Assembly: GCF_014596475.1 (NCBI RefSeq) | Contig: NZ_MECJ01000031.1 | Coordinates: forward strand, 124,001 to 188,000 | Direction: 5' to 3' | Length of the DNA: 64,000 nt | Source: Streptomyces sp. CBMA152 | Lineage (GTDB): Bacteria; Actinomycetota; Actinomycetes; Streptomycetales; Streptomycetaceae | Shown here: positions 42,910 through 52,379 of the stretch, piece after piece | Layout of the letters: the number at the start of each line of letters is the position of its first letter | Position numbering within the stretch: position 1 is the stretch's first letter | The notes under the pieces: generated by a model | Told to the model about the DNA's origin: nothing | The model's input: the letters and a program-made list of their open reading frames with translations, nothing else | Databases searched by the model: none | Made by a program: the position numbers and the translations under genes

Positions 42910-43106
42910 GCCCCCCTCTGAGCGGAGTGACGGAGCTCGCGCACACCGCTGCCAACCCGAACAACCCGACACCGACTCGGTATCGGAGCGGATGGGCCTG
43001 CGCACCGACGATGCCGCGACGGCCGCCGGTGCTCCCGTGCCCTGACAAACCGTTCTGCGGCGCCGCGAACTCCGCTCCACAGCCACCGGACGGGGAGAGC
43101 CAATGA
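42906..43106 (+). CDS. tiny ORF coupled at both ends in the PKS operon
   Basis: A 66-codon frame whose ATG overlaps the PKS stop (ATGA) and whose stop overlaps the ATG of the next gene (ATGA at 43103-43106). The peptide is Pro-rich with three Cys (GWACAPTMPRR, LPCPDKPFCG) and has no recognised domain. It may be a real small protein, or simply a translational bridge keeping ribosomes moving to the AveC-like gene. An alternative frame in the same span also looks fairly natural, so confidence is moderate. Confidence 0.45.
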   Translation: MSPPLSGVTELAHTAANPNNPTPTRYRSGWACAPTMPRRPPVLPCPDKPFCGAANSAPQPPDGESQ

Positions 43107-44122
43107 GGCGATCACGCCACGCCCGCGGACAACTCCCAACCAGAGGCTGGCTGTCCACGCCAGAAACCAAGATCCCGGTGGGGGGACAAGAAGCCGTCCG
43201 CGAGGACACCCGACGGCGATGGCTGATTCCACCGGTGGTGTTCTGGGCAGCGCTCGGCATGGTCATGGCGGGCCTGGGCGCCTGGGTGATGCTGCGCTGG
43301 GCACTGGCCGACGTCCCTCACTGGATGCCCCGCCGCCCCGACGGGGTCAGCCCGGGGCGCGCGGCCGTGCTGTGGGGGTCCTTCTACGTATTCCTCGGCG
43401 CGACCACCGGGTGCGTAGGGTGGCTGGCCTGGCAGTGCGTCAGACAACGCCGGCTGCTGCTGGACGCGATGCTGTGCATCGGCTACACGGTTTCCTTCTG
43501 GCTGTCCCCGATCGCGCAGTACGGAACCCGGATGGTGCACTTCAACGTGTACCTGCCGAGCACTACCTCCTGGGGGCCGTTCATCCCCGGCTGGCACAGT
43601 GAGCTCGCCGAACGCCAAAACGACTCCGTCGTCGCGGGCTGGACCGGATACCCCCTCATGATCGGCATGATCTGGATGGTAGCCGCACTGATGCATCTGC
43701 TCTTCCTGCGACGCAACCCCGGGCTCTCCGGGCCGAGGTTCGTCCTGGCAGCTTTTGCGGTCACGTACGTCGTCGACGTCATCGTGGAATCGGCCTTCAT
43801 CCTGTTGGGCCACTACGGGTACGTCAACTCGATGGCCGAGCTCGCGATCATGCCCGATCACTGGTACCGATTCCCGCTGTATGAATACCTGGCAGTCGCT
43901 CTGTTCTGGGTGGGAACGCCCTATCTGGTGCGGCACTACGGCGGCGCACCCGTCTTCCACGGAAGCGAGCGGCTTCCACCGCAGCTACGCACCCCCGCCA
44001 GGCTGCTGGCCATCATCGGCCTGGTCACCATCTGCACGCTGGTTTCCCTGGTGTCCTTCCGGGCGTTCAACCTGATCGGCACTCCCCATCCGGCCACCGA
44101 CCTTCCGGGCTACCTGCGATGA
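43103..44122 (+). CDS. AveC-like membrane protein (spirocyclase family)
   Basis: A 339-residue integral membrane protein with about seven hydrophobic segments (VVFWAALGMVMAGLGAWVML, LLAIIGLVTICTLVSLVSF). The central motifs SFWLSPIAQYG, WGPFIPGWH and DVIVESAFILLGHYGY match the AveC family, whose avermectin and meilingmycin members act in spiroketal formation or its stereocontrol. Here it would act on the PKS product or a derivative. It overlaps the tiny ORF before it and the FAD oxygenase after it (ATGA). Whether this product carries a spiroketal is not known. Confidence 0.75.
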   Translation: MRRSRHARGQLPTRGWLSTPETKIPVGGQEAVREDTRRRWLIPPVVFWAALGMVMAGLGAWVMLRWALADVPHWMPRRPDGVSPGRAAVLWGSFYVFLGATTGCVGWLAWQCVRQRRLLLDAMLCIGYTVSFWLSPIAQYGTRMVHFNVYLPSTTSWGPFIPGWHSELAERQNDSVVAGWTGYPLMIGMIWMVAALMHLLFLRRNPGLSGPRFVLAAFAVTYVVDVIVESAFILLGHYGYVNSMAELAIMPDHWYRFPLYEYLAVALFWVGTPYLVRHYGGAPVFHGSERLPPQLRTPARLLAIIGLVTICTLVSLVSFRAFNLIGTPHPATDLPGYLR

Positions 44123-45600
44123 CACCCCACAGCACAGCACCCCGAAGCCACCGCACCCCGACCGGCCACGCGGTCGTCATCGGCGGCGGCATGGCCGGAC
44201 TGCTCACAACCCGCGTCCTGGCGGACTTCTTCGACCAGGTCACCGTCCTGGAACGCGCCCCGGCCGCCAGCGGTGACCGATGGCGCAGCGGGGCACCACA
44301 AGCCCGCCACCCGCACCTGCTGCTCGCCCGGGGCCGCTTGATCCTCGAGGGCCTGTTCCCCGGCCTCCACGACGACCTGCGCCTGGCGGGCACACCCGTG
44401 TTCGACTTCGGGCAGCGTGCCGCGATCCTGACCCCCGCCGGCCCCACTCCCACCGTGTCGACCGGCATCATCTGCCAGTCCAGCAGCCGGCCGCTGCTGG
44501 AATCCCTGCTGCACGCCCGCGTCCAGGCCCTGCCCGGCGTCACCATCCGCCACAGCACCACAGTCACCGGGCTGCGCTTCAACCCGGCGACCACCGCGGT
44601 CACCGGCGTCACCCACACCCGCCGAGGCACCCCTGCGGCATCAAATCGGGTGAGCACCGAGTTGGAAGCGGACCTCGTGGTGGACGCCAGCGGCCGGTCC
44701 TCCCGCCTGCCCGACTGGCTGGCCGAGCATGGCCTGCCCCGGCCTCGTACCACCACCGTCGACCCGCGCATCGGCTACGCCACCCGCCGCTACACCATCC
44801 CCGACACCCTCACCCTCGACGTCGATTTCCTCGCCGAACTCACCCGCGCCCCGCACCGCAGCCGCGGCTGCTTCGGCCTGCGCATCGAAGACAACCAGTT
44901 CCTGCTCGGCCTGCAGGGCGCCGGCGGGGACTATCCACCCCACACCGAGCAAGAATTCGCTGAATTCGCCGCCTCCCTGCACATCGGCCTGCCCGCCCTG
45001 CTCGAACACCTCACCCCCAGCTCACCGATCTACGGCCACCGCGACGCCCCCAACCGCCGCCACCACTACGAGAGGCTGCGGCCCTGGCCCACCGGCCTGG
45101 TCGTACTCGGCGACGCCGCCTGCGTGTTCAACCCCGTCTACGCCCAAGGCATCACCGTGGCCGCCCTGCACGCCCTGGCCCTGCGCGACCTGCTCACCCG
45201 TACCCACCCCGCCGACCGCACCACTGCCCTGGCGGCCTTCCAGCGAAGGCAGGCCCGGATCACCGCCTGGCCCTGGCTGCTGTCCACCTGCCTCGACCAC
45301 GCCTGGCAACCCCAACCCCCCACCCTCACCGACAAAGTCACGGCCCGTGTGCTGGACGCCCTCCTCAACTCGCTCCCCGGCAGCCCCGCCATGTTCACCC
45401 GGTTCTTCCGCGTCCTGCACATGCTCACCGGCCCCCACACCTTCCTCCACCCCGCCGCCCTCGCCCGCACCGCCACCCACCTACGCCACCGCCCACCAGC
45501 CGCTCAACGCGAGCCAACTGCGGTGGCAGTCCAGCCGACTCGGAGACCGGCTCCCCGCCATGGAACACAGCAGCCGCCCGACATGGGAGCACCACGCTGA
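44119..45600 (+). CDS. FAD-dependent monooxygenase / epoxidase-like
   Basis: A 493-residue flavoprotein. N-terminal dinucleotide fold AVVIGGGMAGLLTTRVLADF with the acidic strand end VTVLERAP; HPHLLLARGRLILEGLFPGL is typical of the squalene-epoxidase/hydroxylase-like branch; the second FAD motif is VVLGDAACVFNPVYAQGITV. Such enzymes hydroxylate or epoxidise lipophilic substrates with NAD(P)H and oxygen. In this operon it probably tailors the polyketide chain. It overlaps its neighbours by ATGA at the start and TGATG at the end. Confidence 0.85.
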   Translation: MTPHSTAPRSHRTPTGHAVVIGGGMAGLLTTRVLADFFDQVTVLERAPAASGDRWRSGAPQARHPHLLLARGRLILEGLFPGLHDDLRLAGTPVFDFGQRAAILTPAGPTPTVSTGIICQSSSRPLLESLLHARVQALPGVTIRHSTTVTGLRFNPATTAVTGVTHTRRGTPAASNRVSTELEADLVVDASGRSSRLPDWLAEHGLPRPRTTTVDPRIGYATRRYTIPDTLTLDVDFLAELTRAPHRSRGCFGLRIEDNQFLLGLQGAGGDYPPHTEQEFAEFAASLHIGLPALLEHLTPSSPIYGHRDAPNRRHHYERLRPWPTGLVVLGDAACVFNPVYAQGITVAALHALALRDLLTRTHPADRTTALAAFQRRQARITAWPWLLSTCLDHAWQPQPPTLTDKVTARVLDALLNSLPGSPAMFTRFFRVLHMLTGPHTFLHPAALARTATHLRHRPPAAQREPTAVAVQPTRRPAPRHGTQQPPDMGAPR

Positions 45601-46703
45601 TGACCGTCGAGCAGCAGCCACAACGCAACCGATCACAGGAAGGTGTACCGCCGATGTCCAACACTGACGACACAGCAAAGGACGTCACGCCGCAGGCCGC
45701 ACGGACGACCCCGGAGGGCTTCCTGACCGTCGAAGGACAACAGCGGTTCCTGGACCTGTTCCTGCCGGTCCGCAACGAGGTGATCCACGACTTCTACCAC
45801 CCTCCCGGCGGCAGCAAAGACCAACAGAGCATGACGCAAAAGCTGCGTGCTGCGGTCCGCATTCTGGGCGGAGGAGCCAAGGAAACCGTCGCGGAGATGT
45901 ACCGCCTCCACTTCAATCATCTGTTCTCGACGATCTGGCTCGCTCTGGACTGGGGCCCGTACACCCCGGAGATCCGGAAGATCGCCGATCCGCTACGACG
46001 CCTGCACCTGTCCCAGGTCAACTCCGTGGACACCTGCTGGCAACCCGCCGTGGAAGCCGCGCCCGAAGACGGCCTGCTGGTCGAACTCGGCACCGGCCTC
46101 AGCGACGGGTGGGCCCGGCTCGCGCTGCTGATGCCACATGCGAGGATCGTGTCCATCACCATCGAACGCGACCAGGCGGAGATGGCACGCCGCATCGCCG
46201 ACAAACTCGGACTGTCCGACCGGGTCGAGATCCGGGTCGGCGACATCTTCGACCCCGCGACCACGCACGACCTGATCGGGGCCGCCGACGCCATCACCGC
46301 GATGGGCGTCATCCCCCACTTCCCCCCACCCCGCAAGGCAGAAGGACTCCGCAGGATGGCGGCCACGCTCAAACCCGGCGCCCCACTACTGATCTTCGAC
46401 GCCTACAGCACCCGACCCTTCTCACGCTTCATGGCCCGGGCACTCGCCAGCACCCAAAGCTGGTACCCGACCCGCGAGGACTTCCGAACCGCCCTCGACC
46501 AAGCGGGCCTCTCTCTCACCCGGTTCGACACCCACCCACCACAAAGCTGCCTCCCCATCGCCGACGACACCCGCACCAACGACCAACTCCGCCAGGAATT
46601 CGGCCCACTCATCGCATGGCTCTTCCCGAAAATCGTCAGCAACTTCATGAAAGGGCTCCTCAAACCCCAGGAATCGGTCTACCTCTCGGCCACTCGACGA
46701 TGA
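45600..46703 (+). CDS. SAM-dependent methyltransferase
   Basis: A 367-residue class I methyltransferase. The SAM-binding motif is LLVELGTGLSDGWARLALLM, followed by the acidic ISIT-type strand (VSITIERDQAEMARRIA) and RVGDIFDPATTHDL. A long helical N-terminal region (residues about 30-140) probably forms the substrate lid. The start at ATG 45600 overlaps the oxygenase stop; ATG 45654 with AGGAAGG is an alternative. As the last gene of the PKS operon it likely methylates a hydroxyl or carbon of the product. Confidence 0.85.
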   Translation: MTVEQQPQRNRSQEGVPPMSNTDDTAKDVTPQAARTTPEGFLTVEGQQRFLDLFLPVRNEVIHDFYHPPGGSKDQQSMTQKLRAAVRILGGGAKETVAEMYRLHFNHLFSTIWLALDWGPYTPEIRKIADPLRRLHLSQVNSVDTCWQPAVEAAPEDGLLVELGTGLSDGWARLALLMPHARIVSITIERDQAEMARRIADKLGLSDRVEIRVGDIFDPATTHDLIGAADAITAMGVIPHFPPPRKAEGLRRMAATLKPGAPLLIFDAYSTRPFSRFMARALASTQSWYPTREDFRTALDQAGLSLTRFDTHPPQSCLPIADDTRTNDQLRQEFGPLIAWLFPKIVSNFMKGLLKPQESVYLSATRR

Positions 46704-46747
46704 GCCAATCGCGGCTTCACGACCGCGGCACCACCACCCTTGCCCCT

Positions 46748-46910
46748 CTACGCGGTGCCCTCCGGGTCCAGGGCCCAGAACCGGCTGATGTCGCGCGGGT
46801 CGCGGCGTAGCACGAACCGGCCGAACCGCTCGCGGCACGCGATCCACGGCTTGAGCGCGCTGCTGTAGTACTGCACGTGGTCGACCACGAACCCGGACGG
46901 TGCTAAGGCC
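46748..46910 (-). pseudogene. Mu-type transposase C-terminal fragment
   Basis: VDHVQYYSSALKPWIACRER and FGRFVLRRDPRDISRFWALD match the C-terminal beta-barrel end of rve/Mu-type transposases. The catalytic core is missing. It lies directly after the PKS operon and marks its boundary. Confidence 0.65.
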
Positions 46911-46921
46911 AACGGACCACG

Positions 46922-47110
46922 GGCCAGAACCCAACTGGGTGGCATCGAGCAGAAGTGGGACGACGGAGAGCTCGACGGCGACATCGTCGAGGAACTCGTC
47001 ATCGACGACGTCATCGGCGAAGGCACCGCCCGGCGGGAGTTCCCTGGTATCGCCTACGTCATCACCTGCCGACCCTCGACACCACCGCGCGGCCCGGTCA
47101 GAACCGTTGT
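46922..47110 (+). pseudogene. unrecognised acidic gene fragment
   Basis: A plus-strand frame with excellent codon bias (GIEQKWDDGELDGDIVEELV, IDDVIGEGTARREFPGIAYV) lacking a start and fading after about 47090. Very acidic. Function unknown. Confidence 0.35.
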
Positions 47111-47219
47111 GGGGCCGTTTCGTTGAGCAGAGAGACCCGTACCCCGCGGTGACCTGCCCGGGCCCGGCCGATCGTCCGCCGTCCGGGCCCCGCCCAGCTC
47201 GCAGTGCCGCACCGTGTGG

Positions 47220-47375
47220 ATCAGCCGTCGCGTTGGTGCCGCGCCTGACCGCTGTTTCTTCATCGACGGCACCGCCGCCAACGTCACCGCGGCACGCGAC
47301 GCCGGGATGACCGGCTTCCACTACCGCCAACTCGACGAACTGCGCGCGGCACTCGCACAGCTACCCAACCAGTAG
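47220..47375 (+). pseudogene. HAD-hydrolase C-terminal fragment
   Basis: CFFIDGTAANVTAARDAGMT, GFHYRQLDELRAAL matches motif IV and the last helices of HAD subfamily IA hydrolases (phosphatase/dehalogenase group). The nucleophile Asp domain is absent. The frame ends properly at TAG 47375. Confidence 0.6.
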
Positions 47376-47683
47376 CTGTCGCACGCCCGCGGTGCGTGAT
47401 CCGCGTACGCCTATGGCGGCGGAGCGTGCCGGGGGTGCCGAAGGGGTGGAGCAGCCAGTGGTGACCGTGCGGTCGGCCTCGGTATGCCGCCGCCCGCAGG
47501 GTGCTGCGAGTGGAGGGGGATGGAGCCTTAGCCTGGATCCACCGGTCGGCTTGGGAATTGCTCTTCTGGGGTTGGCGGGGTGGGGTGTCGGGGTTCGGAG
47601 CCAGTTGTGGGTAGCAGGCATCCGCCAGTCTGCCCAGCTCTTCCACGGTTTCGGTTCCGGTTGGGCCCTGGTGGGCGAAGTGG

Positions 47684-49126
47684 TCAGGGACGTAGCACTG
47701 CTTCGGGTGGTGCGTGGACGGCGGCGAACAGCTGCGTCCACGGTTCCTGCCAAGGGCCATCGCTGTGGCAGGTGCAGCGCCGGGTGGAGCGGGCGATCCG
47801 GGCAGGGACACGGACGAGGTGGGCGCGGAGGGTGGCGGTGGTGGCCTTGGAATGGAAGGCCGAGGCCAGAGTACCGGTGGCTCGCAGCAAGTTGTAGGTC
47901 ATGGCCTACGGGGTGAGCCAGGCGGAGTTGGCGTGGAAGGGGTCCCGAGGGCAGGTGGGCGAGGGCTGCGGCTTTGCTGTCGGCGATGACCTGTTCGACG
48001 ACAGCGTGATGGCGGTGTTCCTGCTCGGCCTGGAGGGTCTCGGCGGGGTTGTCGGTGAAGGACGGGTGGTAGCGCCAGACGGGGAACAGTTCGCCCTGCT
48101 CGCGACAGTGGGTGGTTTGGGCAGGTCGCGGACCCGGCGCACGATCAGCCGGGCAGTGACGTGCTCGGCCTTTTTTGCGGCCGGTGAACGCGGTGTAGGC
48201 GGGGATCTCGGCGACCTGGGCATCGAAGATGAGTTCACCGGTGTCGGGATCGGGCACGGCAGTGGGGTAGGTGAACTGCTGCCATGCGGTGTCCGGGACG
48301 GCCAGGACGGCCCATTTGACGGAAGGGTTCATGCCGCGGTTGATGGAGAAATGGGCTCCGGCTCGGCGGCAGGCAGCGATCACACCGGCGTTGTAGAACT
48401 GCGAGTCCGCCCGCAGGACGCGTATGCCGGTGCAGCCGGCCTCCGCGGCGGTGCCCAGGGCCTCACGGACGAGTTTCGGGGCGCCGCGGGAGTCGGCTGC
48501 TTTGCCGCGACGCAGCCGCACGGCGGCGAGGTGGGCGTGCAGATCGTGGCCAGCAGCGGGTGGAGGGTGCGGATGCCCTTGAACCGGCCGTACTCGGCGC
48601 CCTGCTGGGTCCAGCCGTAGACGCGCTTGTGGGCGGAGTCGACATCGATGAACGCCTTCTCGCCGGAACCGGGTAGCAGCGGGGTGTGCGTGGCCAGTGC
48701 GGCCAGGAATCTGCGGTGCACGGCGTGGAGTTGGAGTGCGTGACCGTGGGTGAAGGCGCGCAGGAACGTGCCGAGCGTGGAGGGGGCACCGATCCCGCCG
48801 AACAGGGCCGGCATCGCACCGTGGTGCAGGACGTCCAGGTCGTCGATGCTGTCCGCACCCGCAGTCATCCCGGCCACGATGCTGGTGACCTTGGCGTCCA
48901 CTGCGGCACCCGCGCCGTTCTTCGCCCCGCTCAGCTTCACCTTCTCTGCCGTCAGACGGGCAAGCCCGCACCTCTCGGCCAGCCGCATCACCGGGACCAG
49001 CCCGGCGTACGCGACCAGATTCGTGTCATCGAACGCAGCGGACACCGCTGAAGCGGCATGGGAAGACTGCATCTCGGAAGTGCCTTGTTGATCGTTCCTG
49101 CTGGAAGCCTGAAGAACTCCCATCAT
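47684..49126 (-). pseudogene. IS1380-family transposase, frameshifted
   Basis: The first part reads AAFDDTNLVAYAGLVPVMRL, GSGEKAFIDVDSAHKRVYGW, QQGAEYGRFKGIRTLHPLLA. The frame then shifts near 48520, and the continuation (VLRADSQFYNAGVIAACRRA, INRGMNPSVKWAVLAVPDTA) lies in a different frame, with further shifts near 48170 and 47960. All segments belong to one IS1380 transposase of about 450 residues. Several indels make it inactive. Confidence 0.8.
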
Positions 49127-49279
49127 CGCAGGTCACAAGGCACTTTCTCGTTCCCCTGAAATCGACCGCATCCTCGTGCCGTGCCGTGCACGGCCAAGTC
49201 GCCGCACGGTGGCACCCTGCCGCTACTCATGGGCGACGGAGCGGCAACAACCGTTTCGGGTGCACTATGCTCCGGGTAA

Positions 49280-50317
49280 ATGATCACTGATTCGCCCGGG
49301 TGTATACCGGCTGCTCGGGGGTTCGTCGAACGCCATCGTCACGGCCTGCGTGCTCTGTTCGGCGTCCTGAACGTGCCCTGGTACGACGGCGCGGAGCAGC
49401 TTGCGGCCGCGGCGGCCCGACACTGGCTGGGGCCGGAGCACGGCCGGACGATCATCTCCTGCACGCCTGCCCAAAGGGCCCGGGCGCTGGAACTGGTCGG
49501 GGAGGTAGGACTGTTGGAGGCGACGTGGCCGCAGGCGGGCACTGCCTTCGACGAGACCGACATCGTCGCGGGCCTGTGGTCGGCCAACGAGGGCCGACTG
49601 CGCTTAGTGCGCCGGCTGCACGATGAGCACGGTTGCCGGACCGGCCCGGTCAAGCTCTGGTGCGGCCAGCGGGTGCGGGAGGAACGCGACGGGAGCGTCG
49701 ACGACATTCTCGGCCGACTGGCCGCTGCCGACCCGCGGCTGCTCCGCCATCCCTGGGTACGCGCCGAACTCACCCGCGATCCCCTGGACCGCGACCCGTG
49801 GCAGCGCCCGTTCGCCACAGAGTACGAACTGGCCATCGCTGCCGCCCTGACCGTTTTCGGCCCCGGCCTGACCCTCACAGACCGCCGCCTGGCCACCGGC
49901 CCGGCCACCCTATCGGGTATACCGCGCCGCACCGTCCTGTGGCAGGAACTGCGCACCGCGGACGGGCTGGCGCTGACCGTGCTGAACGCCGCTGCCCGGC
50001 ACCGTCCTCAGGGGCCGCCCCGCCATACCACCGCCAGCTGCGCAGAGGAATGGCTCGCGCACCTGCCCCCCGCCGTCGGGGCACGCGTCCTGATCATCTC
50101 CGGCAATCCGCACACTGAGCGGACGCTCGGCGACATCGCCCGCGTGGCTCGGTGCGCCGGGCGCGACGACGTGATCCTGCAGGCGGCTGGGAACGGTGCG
50201 CCCGACCGGCCCTGGCGTCTGGAGCTGTGCCTGGGGGAGATCGCCCGTCTGCTGCACAACGACGCCGCTCACGCCGGCGTCACGTTCGCGGTTTCGGCTG
50301 CGGCGCGGCGCGCGTAG
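49280..50317 (+). CDS. hypothetical protein
   Basis: A 345-residue soluble protein with high coding bias throughout. Segments include RALFGVLNVPWYDGAEQLAA, PATLSGIPRRTVLWQELRTA and GARVLIISGNPHTERTLGDI; the latter has a Rossmann-like strand-loop-helix. No family recognised with confidence. ATG 49280 has only a weak ribosome binding site. Its last 49 bases overlap the end of the convergent glycosyltransferase gene, which suggests the pair is an old, stable arrangement; a role in modifying or displaying a sugar is a guess from context. Confidence 0.6.
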   Translation: MITDSPGCIPAARGFVERHRHGLRALFGVLNVPWYDGAEQLAAAAARHWLGPEHGRTIISCTPAQRARALELVGEVGLLEATWPQAGTAFDETDIVAGLWSANEGRLRLVRRLHDEHGCRTGPVKLWCGQRVREERDGSVDDILGRLAAADPRLLRHPWVRAELTRDPLDRDPWQRPFATEYELAIAAALTVFGPGLTLTDRRLATGPATLSGIPRRTVLWQELRTADGLALTVLNAAARHRPQGPPRHTTASCAEEWLAHLPPAVGARVLIISGNPHTERTLGDIARVARCAGRDDVILQAAGNGAPDRPWRLELCLGEIARLLHNDAAHAGVTFAVSAAARRA

Positions 50318-51030
50318 TCGGCTTTGAGCTGTTCGATGTCTTCCAGGCGGTAGCCGAACAGCAGGGCTCGGTCGTAGGCGGCGCCGAAGTTGTGCTCGCT
50401 GCCCGGGTCGAGCTGCTGGTAGAGCTTGACCCGGGCGATGCGCTTGTCCAGGCTGTCCCAGCCGGAGTGCACCAGGCGTATCCCGTCGGTGTCCTCCAGC
50501 CGGCCGTGTTCGGTGAGGTTGAGCGGCCAGTGGTGGTTGTGCAGGGGCTTGCGGCCTGCCTGGAGGCCGGGCCGGTATCGCCAGATGGCGCAGCGCATGC
50601 TGGTCGCTGTTCCCATCAGCGGCACCATGCGCGGAAACTGCGGGTCGTCCCAGCTCGATACCAGCGGACACCGCAGACCCGCCACCTCATCCGGCGAGGC
50701 AGCCAGACGAGCCCGCACATCACCCTCGACCTCGAGAAGCTGGTCGTCGTCGGTCATCACGATCCAGTCGGGTCGGCAGAAGTCCGCCATGCGGTACAGC
50801 AACTCCAACCCCGCCGACTCCGGCACCAGCCACGGATCACCAGGCAAGCCCGCACGGGCGTGCACCACATTGGTCACCCCCGGATGCTCCCGCAGCACCT
50901 CGGCCGTCCCGTCAGTGCTGCGGTCATCCACCACATAGATGTCGTCGCACCACCGGGCCAGCCCATCAAGCACCGCCACCAGGCCCTTCCCGCCATTACG
51001 GACCCGCATCAGACCCAGTACACGCACCAC
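50269..51030 (-). CDS. family 2 glycosyltransferase
   Basis: A 253-residue GT-A fold enzyme. VVRVLGLMRVRNGGKGLVAV opens the nucleotide-sugar domain, DIYVVDDRSTDGTAEVLREH is the canonical DD(R/G)STD(G/R)T motif and DWIVMTDDDQL holds the metal-binding DxD. The C-terminal half (YRPGLQAGRKPLHNHHWPLN) should bind the acceptor. GTG 51030 is selected because the typical family start is here; the longer frame to 51129 looks non-coding. It has no membrane helix, so it acts in the cytoplasm or at the membrane face. Acceptor unknown. Confidence 0.8.
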   Translation of the reverse strand: MVRVLGLMRVRNGGKGLVAVLDGLARWCDDIYVVDDRSTDGTAEVLREHPGVTNVVHARAGLPGDPWLVPESAGLELLYRMADFCRPDWIVMTDDDQLLEVEGDVRARLAASPDEVAGLRCPLVSSWDDPQFPRMVPLMGTATSMRCAIWRYRPGLQAGRKPLHNHHWPLNLTEHGRLEDTDGIRLVHSGWDSLDKRIARVKLYQQLDPGSEHNFGAAYDRALLFGYRLEDIEQLKADYARRAAAETANVTPA

Positions 51031-51563
51031 GACCCCACAAATCACAGACCAGATGACGAACAAGACAGACGAACCGCACTCTACGGCTGCAGACCCAGCA
51101 GACCGCCGACGCGGCATAAGGGAGTGCATCCCATGGGTGCCCTCTCGTTCGGCGGATATGGATCCGCACGAGGTCTCATCATCCCAGCTCAGATATCACC
51201 CATGCGTTCGAGTCCGTACTCAGGGCCAACTGGTGTTCGGTGGATCGAGGCTTAGCGCCCCTCTTTGGACCCCCGTCGGCGTGGAGCGCGACAGGTGTGG
51301 GGTTCAGCCGCCCGACGATCCCGTGCGCACCCAGTGCACAGACATGGCCGCGCAGACGCCGTCGAAACTTTGCCGACGCCGCTGTGTCATGGCGTCGGCC
51401 GGCAGAGACCGGCGAGTAATAGTGCGTACGAGCACGCCACCGAAGTGGCGTACGGCGAGTCATGCGCTGCTCAACAGCGCCTACCCCACCGCGAGTTCGG
51501 CCAGGCGGGTGCGGGCTACCGACATGTGGCCTTCTGCGCCCGGCTCTGTGCCACGATGGCGGC
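51031..51563. other. intergenic stretch, no supported gene
   Basis: Over 500 bases without a convincing frame on either strand. The G+C skew and short broken frames suggest degenerated sequence. It should contain the promoter of the glycosyltransferase gene. Confidence 0.35.
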
Positions 51564-51827
51564 ATGGCGGCGCAGCCTCGTGTCTACGGCTCTGATCCTG
51601 ACGACCCCGAGCCGTAGGCGGTCGAGGGCCACGAGTACGTCACTCTCCAGGGCGGCCCGCTCGACGGGCTGCTGGTCGACGTCACCGGTCTCAGCGCCGA
51701 AGAGCGGGCGGAGGGCGGTGCCCTGATCGCGGAGTACGGCGCGCATGGCCCCGGCGGGCGGGCCTGGTACGACGCCCGGGAGAGCGATGACCGTTACTGG
51801 GACTGGACGGGCGATACCGCTATGTAA
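51564..51827 (+). pseudogene. small gene interrupted by an in-frame TAG
   Basis: ATG 51564 opens AAQPRVYGSDPDDPEP, then TAG at 51615-51617, then the same frame continues with excellent codon bias (EGHEYVTLQGGPLDGLLVDV, GPGGRAWYDARESDDRYWDW) to TAA 51827. The downstream part resembles small hypothetical Streptomyces proteins. No start codon lies directly after the TAG, so the gene is probably inactivated by one base change. A 13-base hairpin follows. Confidence 0.5.
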
Positions 51828-51845
51828 GCCATGCCTGCCGAGCAT

Positions 51846-51887
51846 CCGTCCTCACCACCCGCATCTCGGTGAGAGTGGTGAGGACGG
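51846..51887 (+). terminator. hairpin after the TAG-interrupted gene
   Basis: A perfect 13-base stem, CCGTCCTCACCAC and its complement GTGGTGAGGACGG, with a 16-base loop, 18 bases after the TAA. Confidence 0.75.
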
Positions 51888-52168
51888 CCAGCTGGGTTTG
51901 CGGCCCGTTCTACACGGACTGCACCGGCATCATCCACCGTCTCAAGGATTTTGAGACACTGCGCACATACACGCGGCCTCCGGTCATCGCCGGGATTCTT
52001 GACCACCCTCTGCTCCGGGGCGTCCCGGGCGTCGACGCCCACATGACCGTCGACCGTGTCGCCCGGGAGTCCAGCCGCACTCCACATGTTCTGCCGCCCA
52101 GGGCGCGCGAGATTCAACTGCCACACCTCCTCCGAGAGCCGCCTGCTGGCGCGCTAGGGGAGGCGTAG
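51869..52168 (+). CDS. doubtful hypothetical ORF
   Basis: A 99-residue frame from GTG 51869 (WVCGPFYTDCTGIIHRLKDF, VIAGILDHPLLRGVPGVDAH). Codon bias is moderate and the start lies inside a terminator hairpin, so the real start, if any, is different. No domain recognised. Confidence 0.25.
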   Translation: MRVVRTASWVCGPFYTDCTGIIHRLKDFETLRTYTRPPVIAGILDHPLLRGVPGVDAHMTVDRVARESSRTPHVLPPRAREIQLPHLLREPPAGALGEA

Positions 52169-52310
52169 GTCGCTGGCGGCGATGTCCTTCAAGGTCGGGG
52201 CGGCTGCGCTGATCTCCCAGACGTGGGTGCGGTTTCGTACGGGCAGCGGTGGGTCGTTGGGCCGCCAGGGCCGGTAGCGCAGCAGTCCGTAGCGGGCGGC
52301 GACGTGCTGG
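52154..52310 (-). pseudogene. C-terminal fragment of an unrecognised gene
   Basis: A minus-strand frame (AARYGLLRYRPWRPNDPPLP, VRNRTHVWEISAAAPTLKDI) with good codon bias that ends at TAG 52154. Upstream it runs into the IS5-type relic, so only its C-terminus remains. Confidence 0.35.
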
Positions 52311-52379
52311 ATGGCGGCCTGGCCCCAGCGAGCGGATGCTCTGCGCCCGGCGATCTGGCTGGTGATTGATCTAAGGCCG

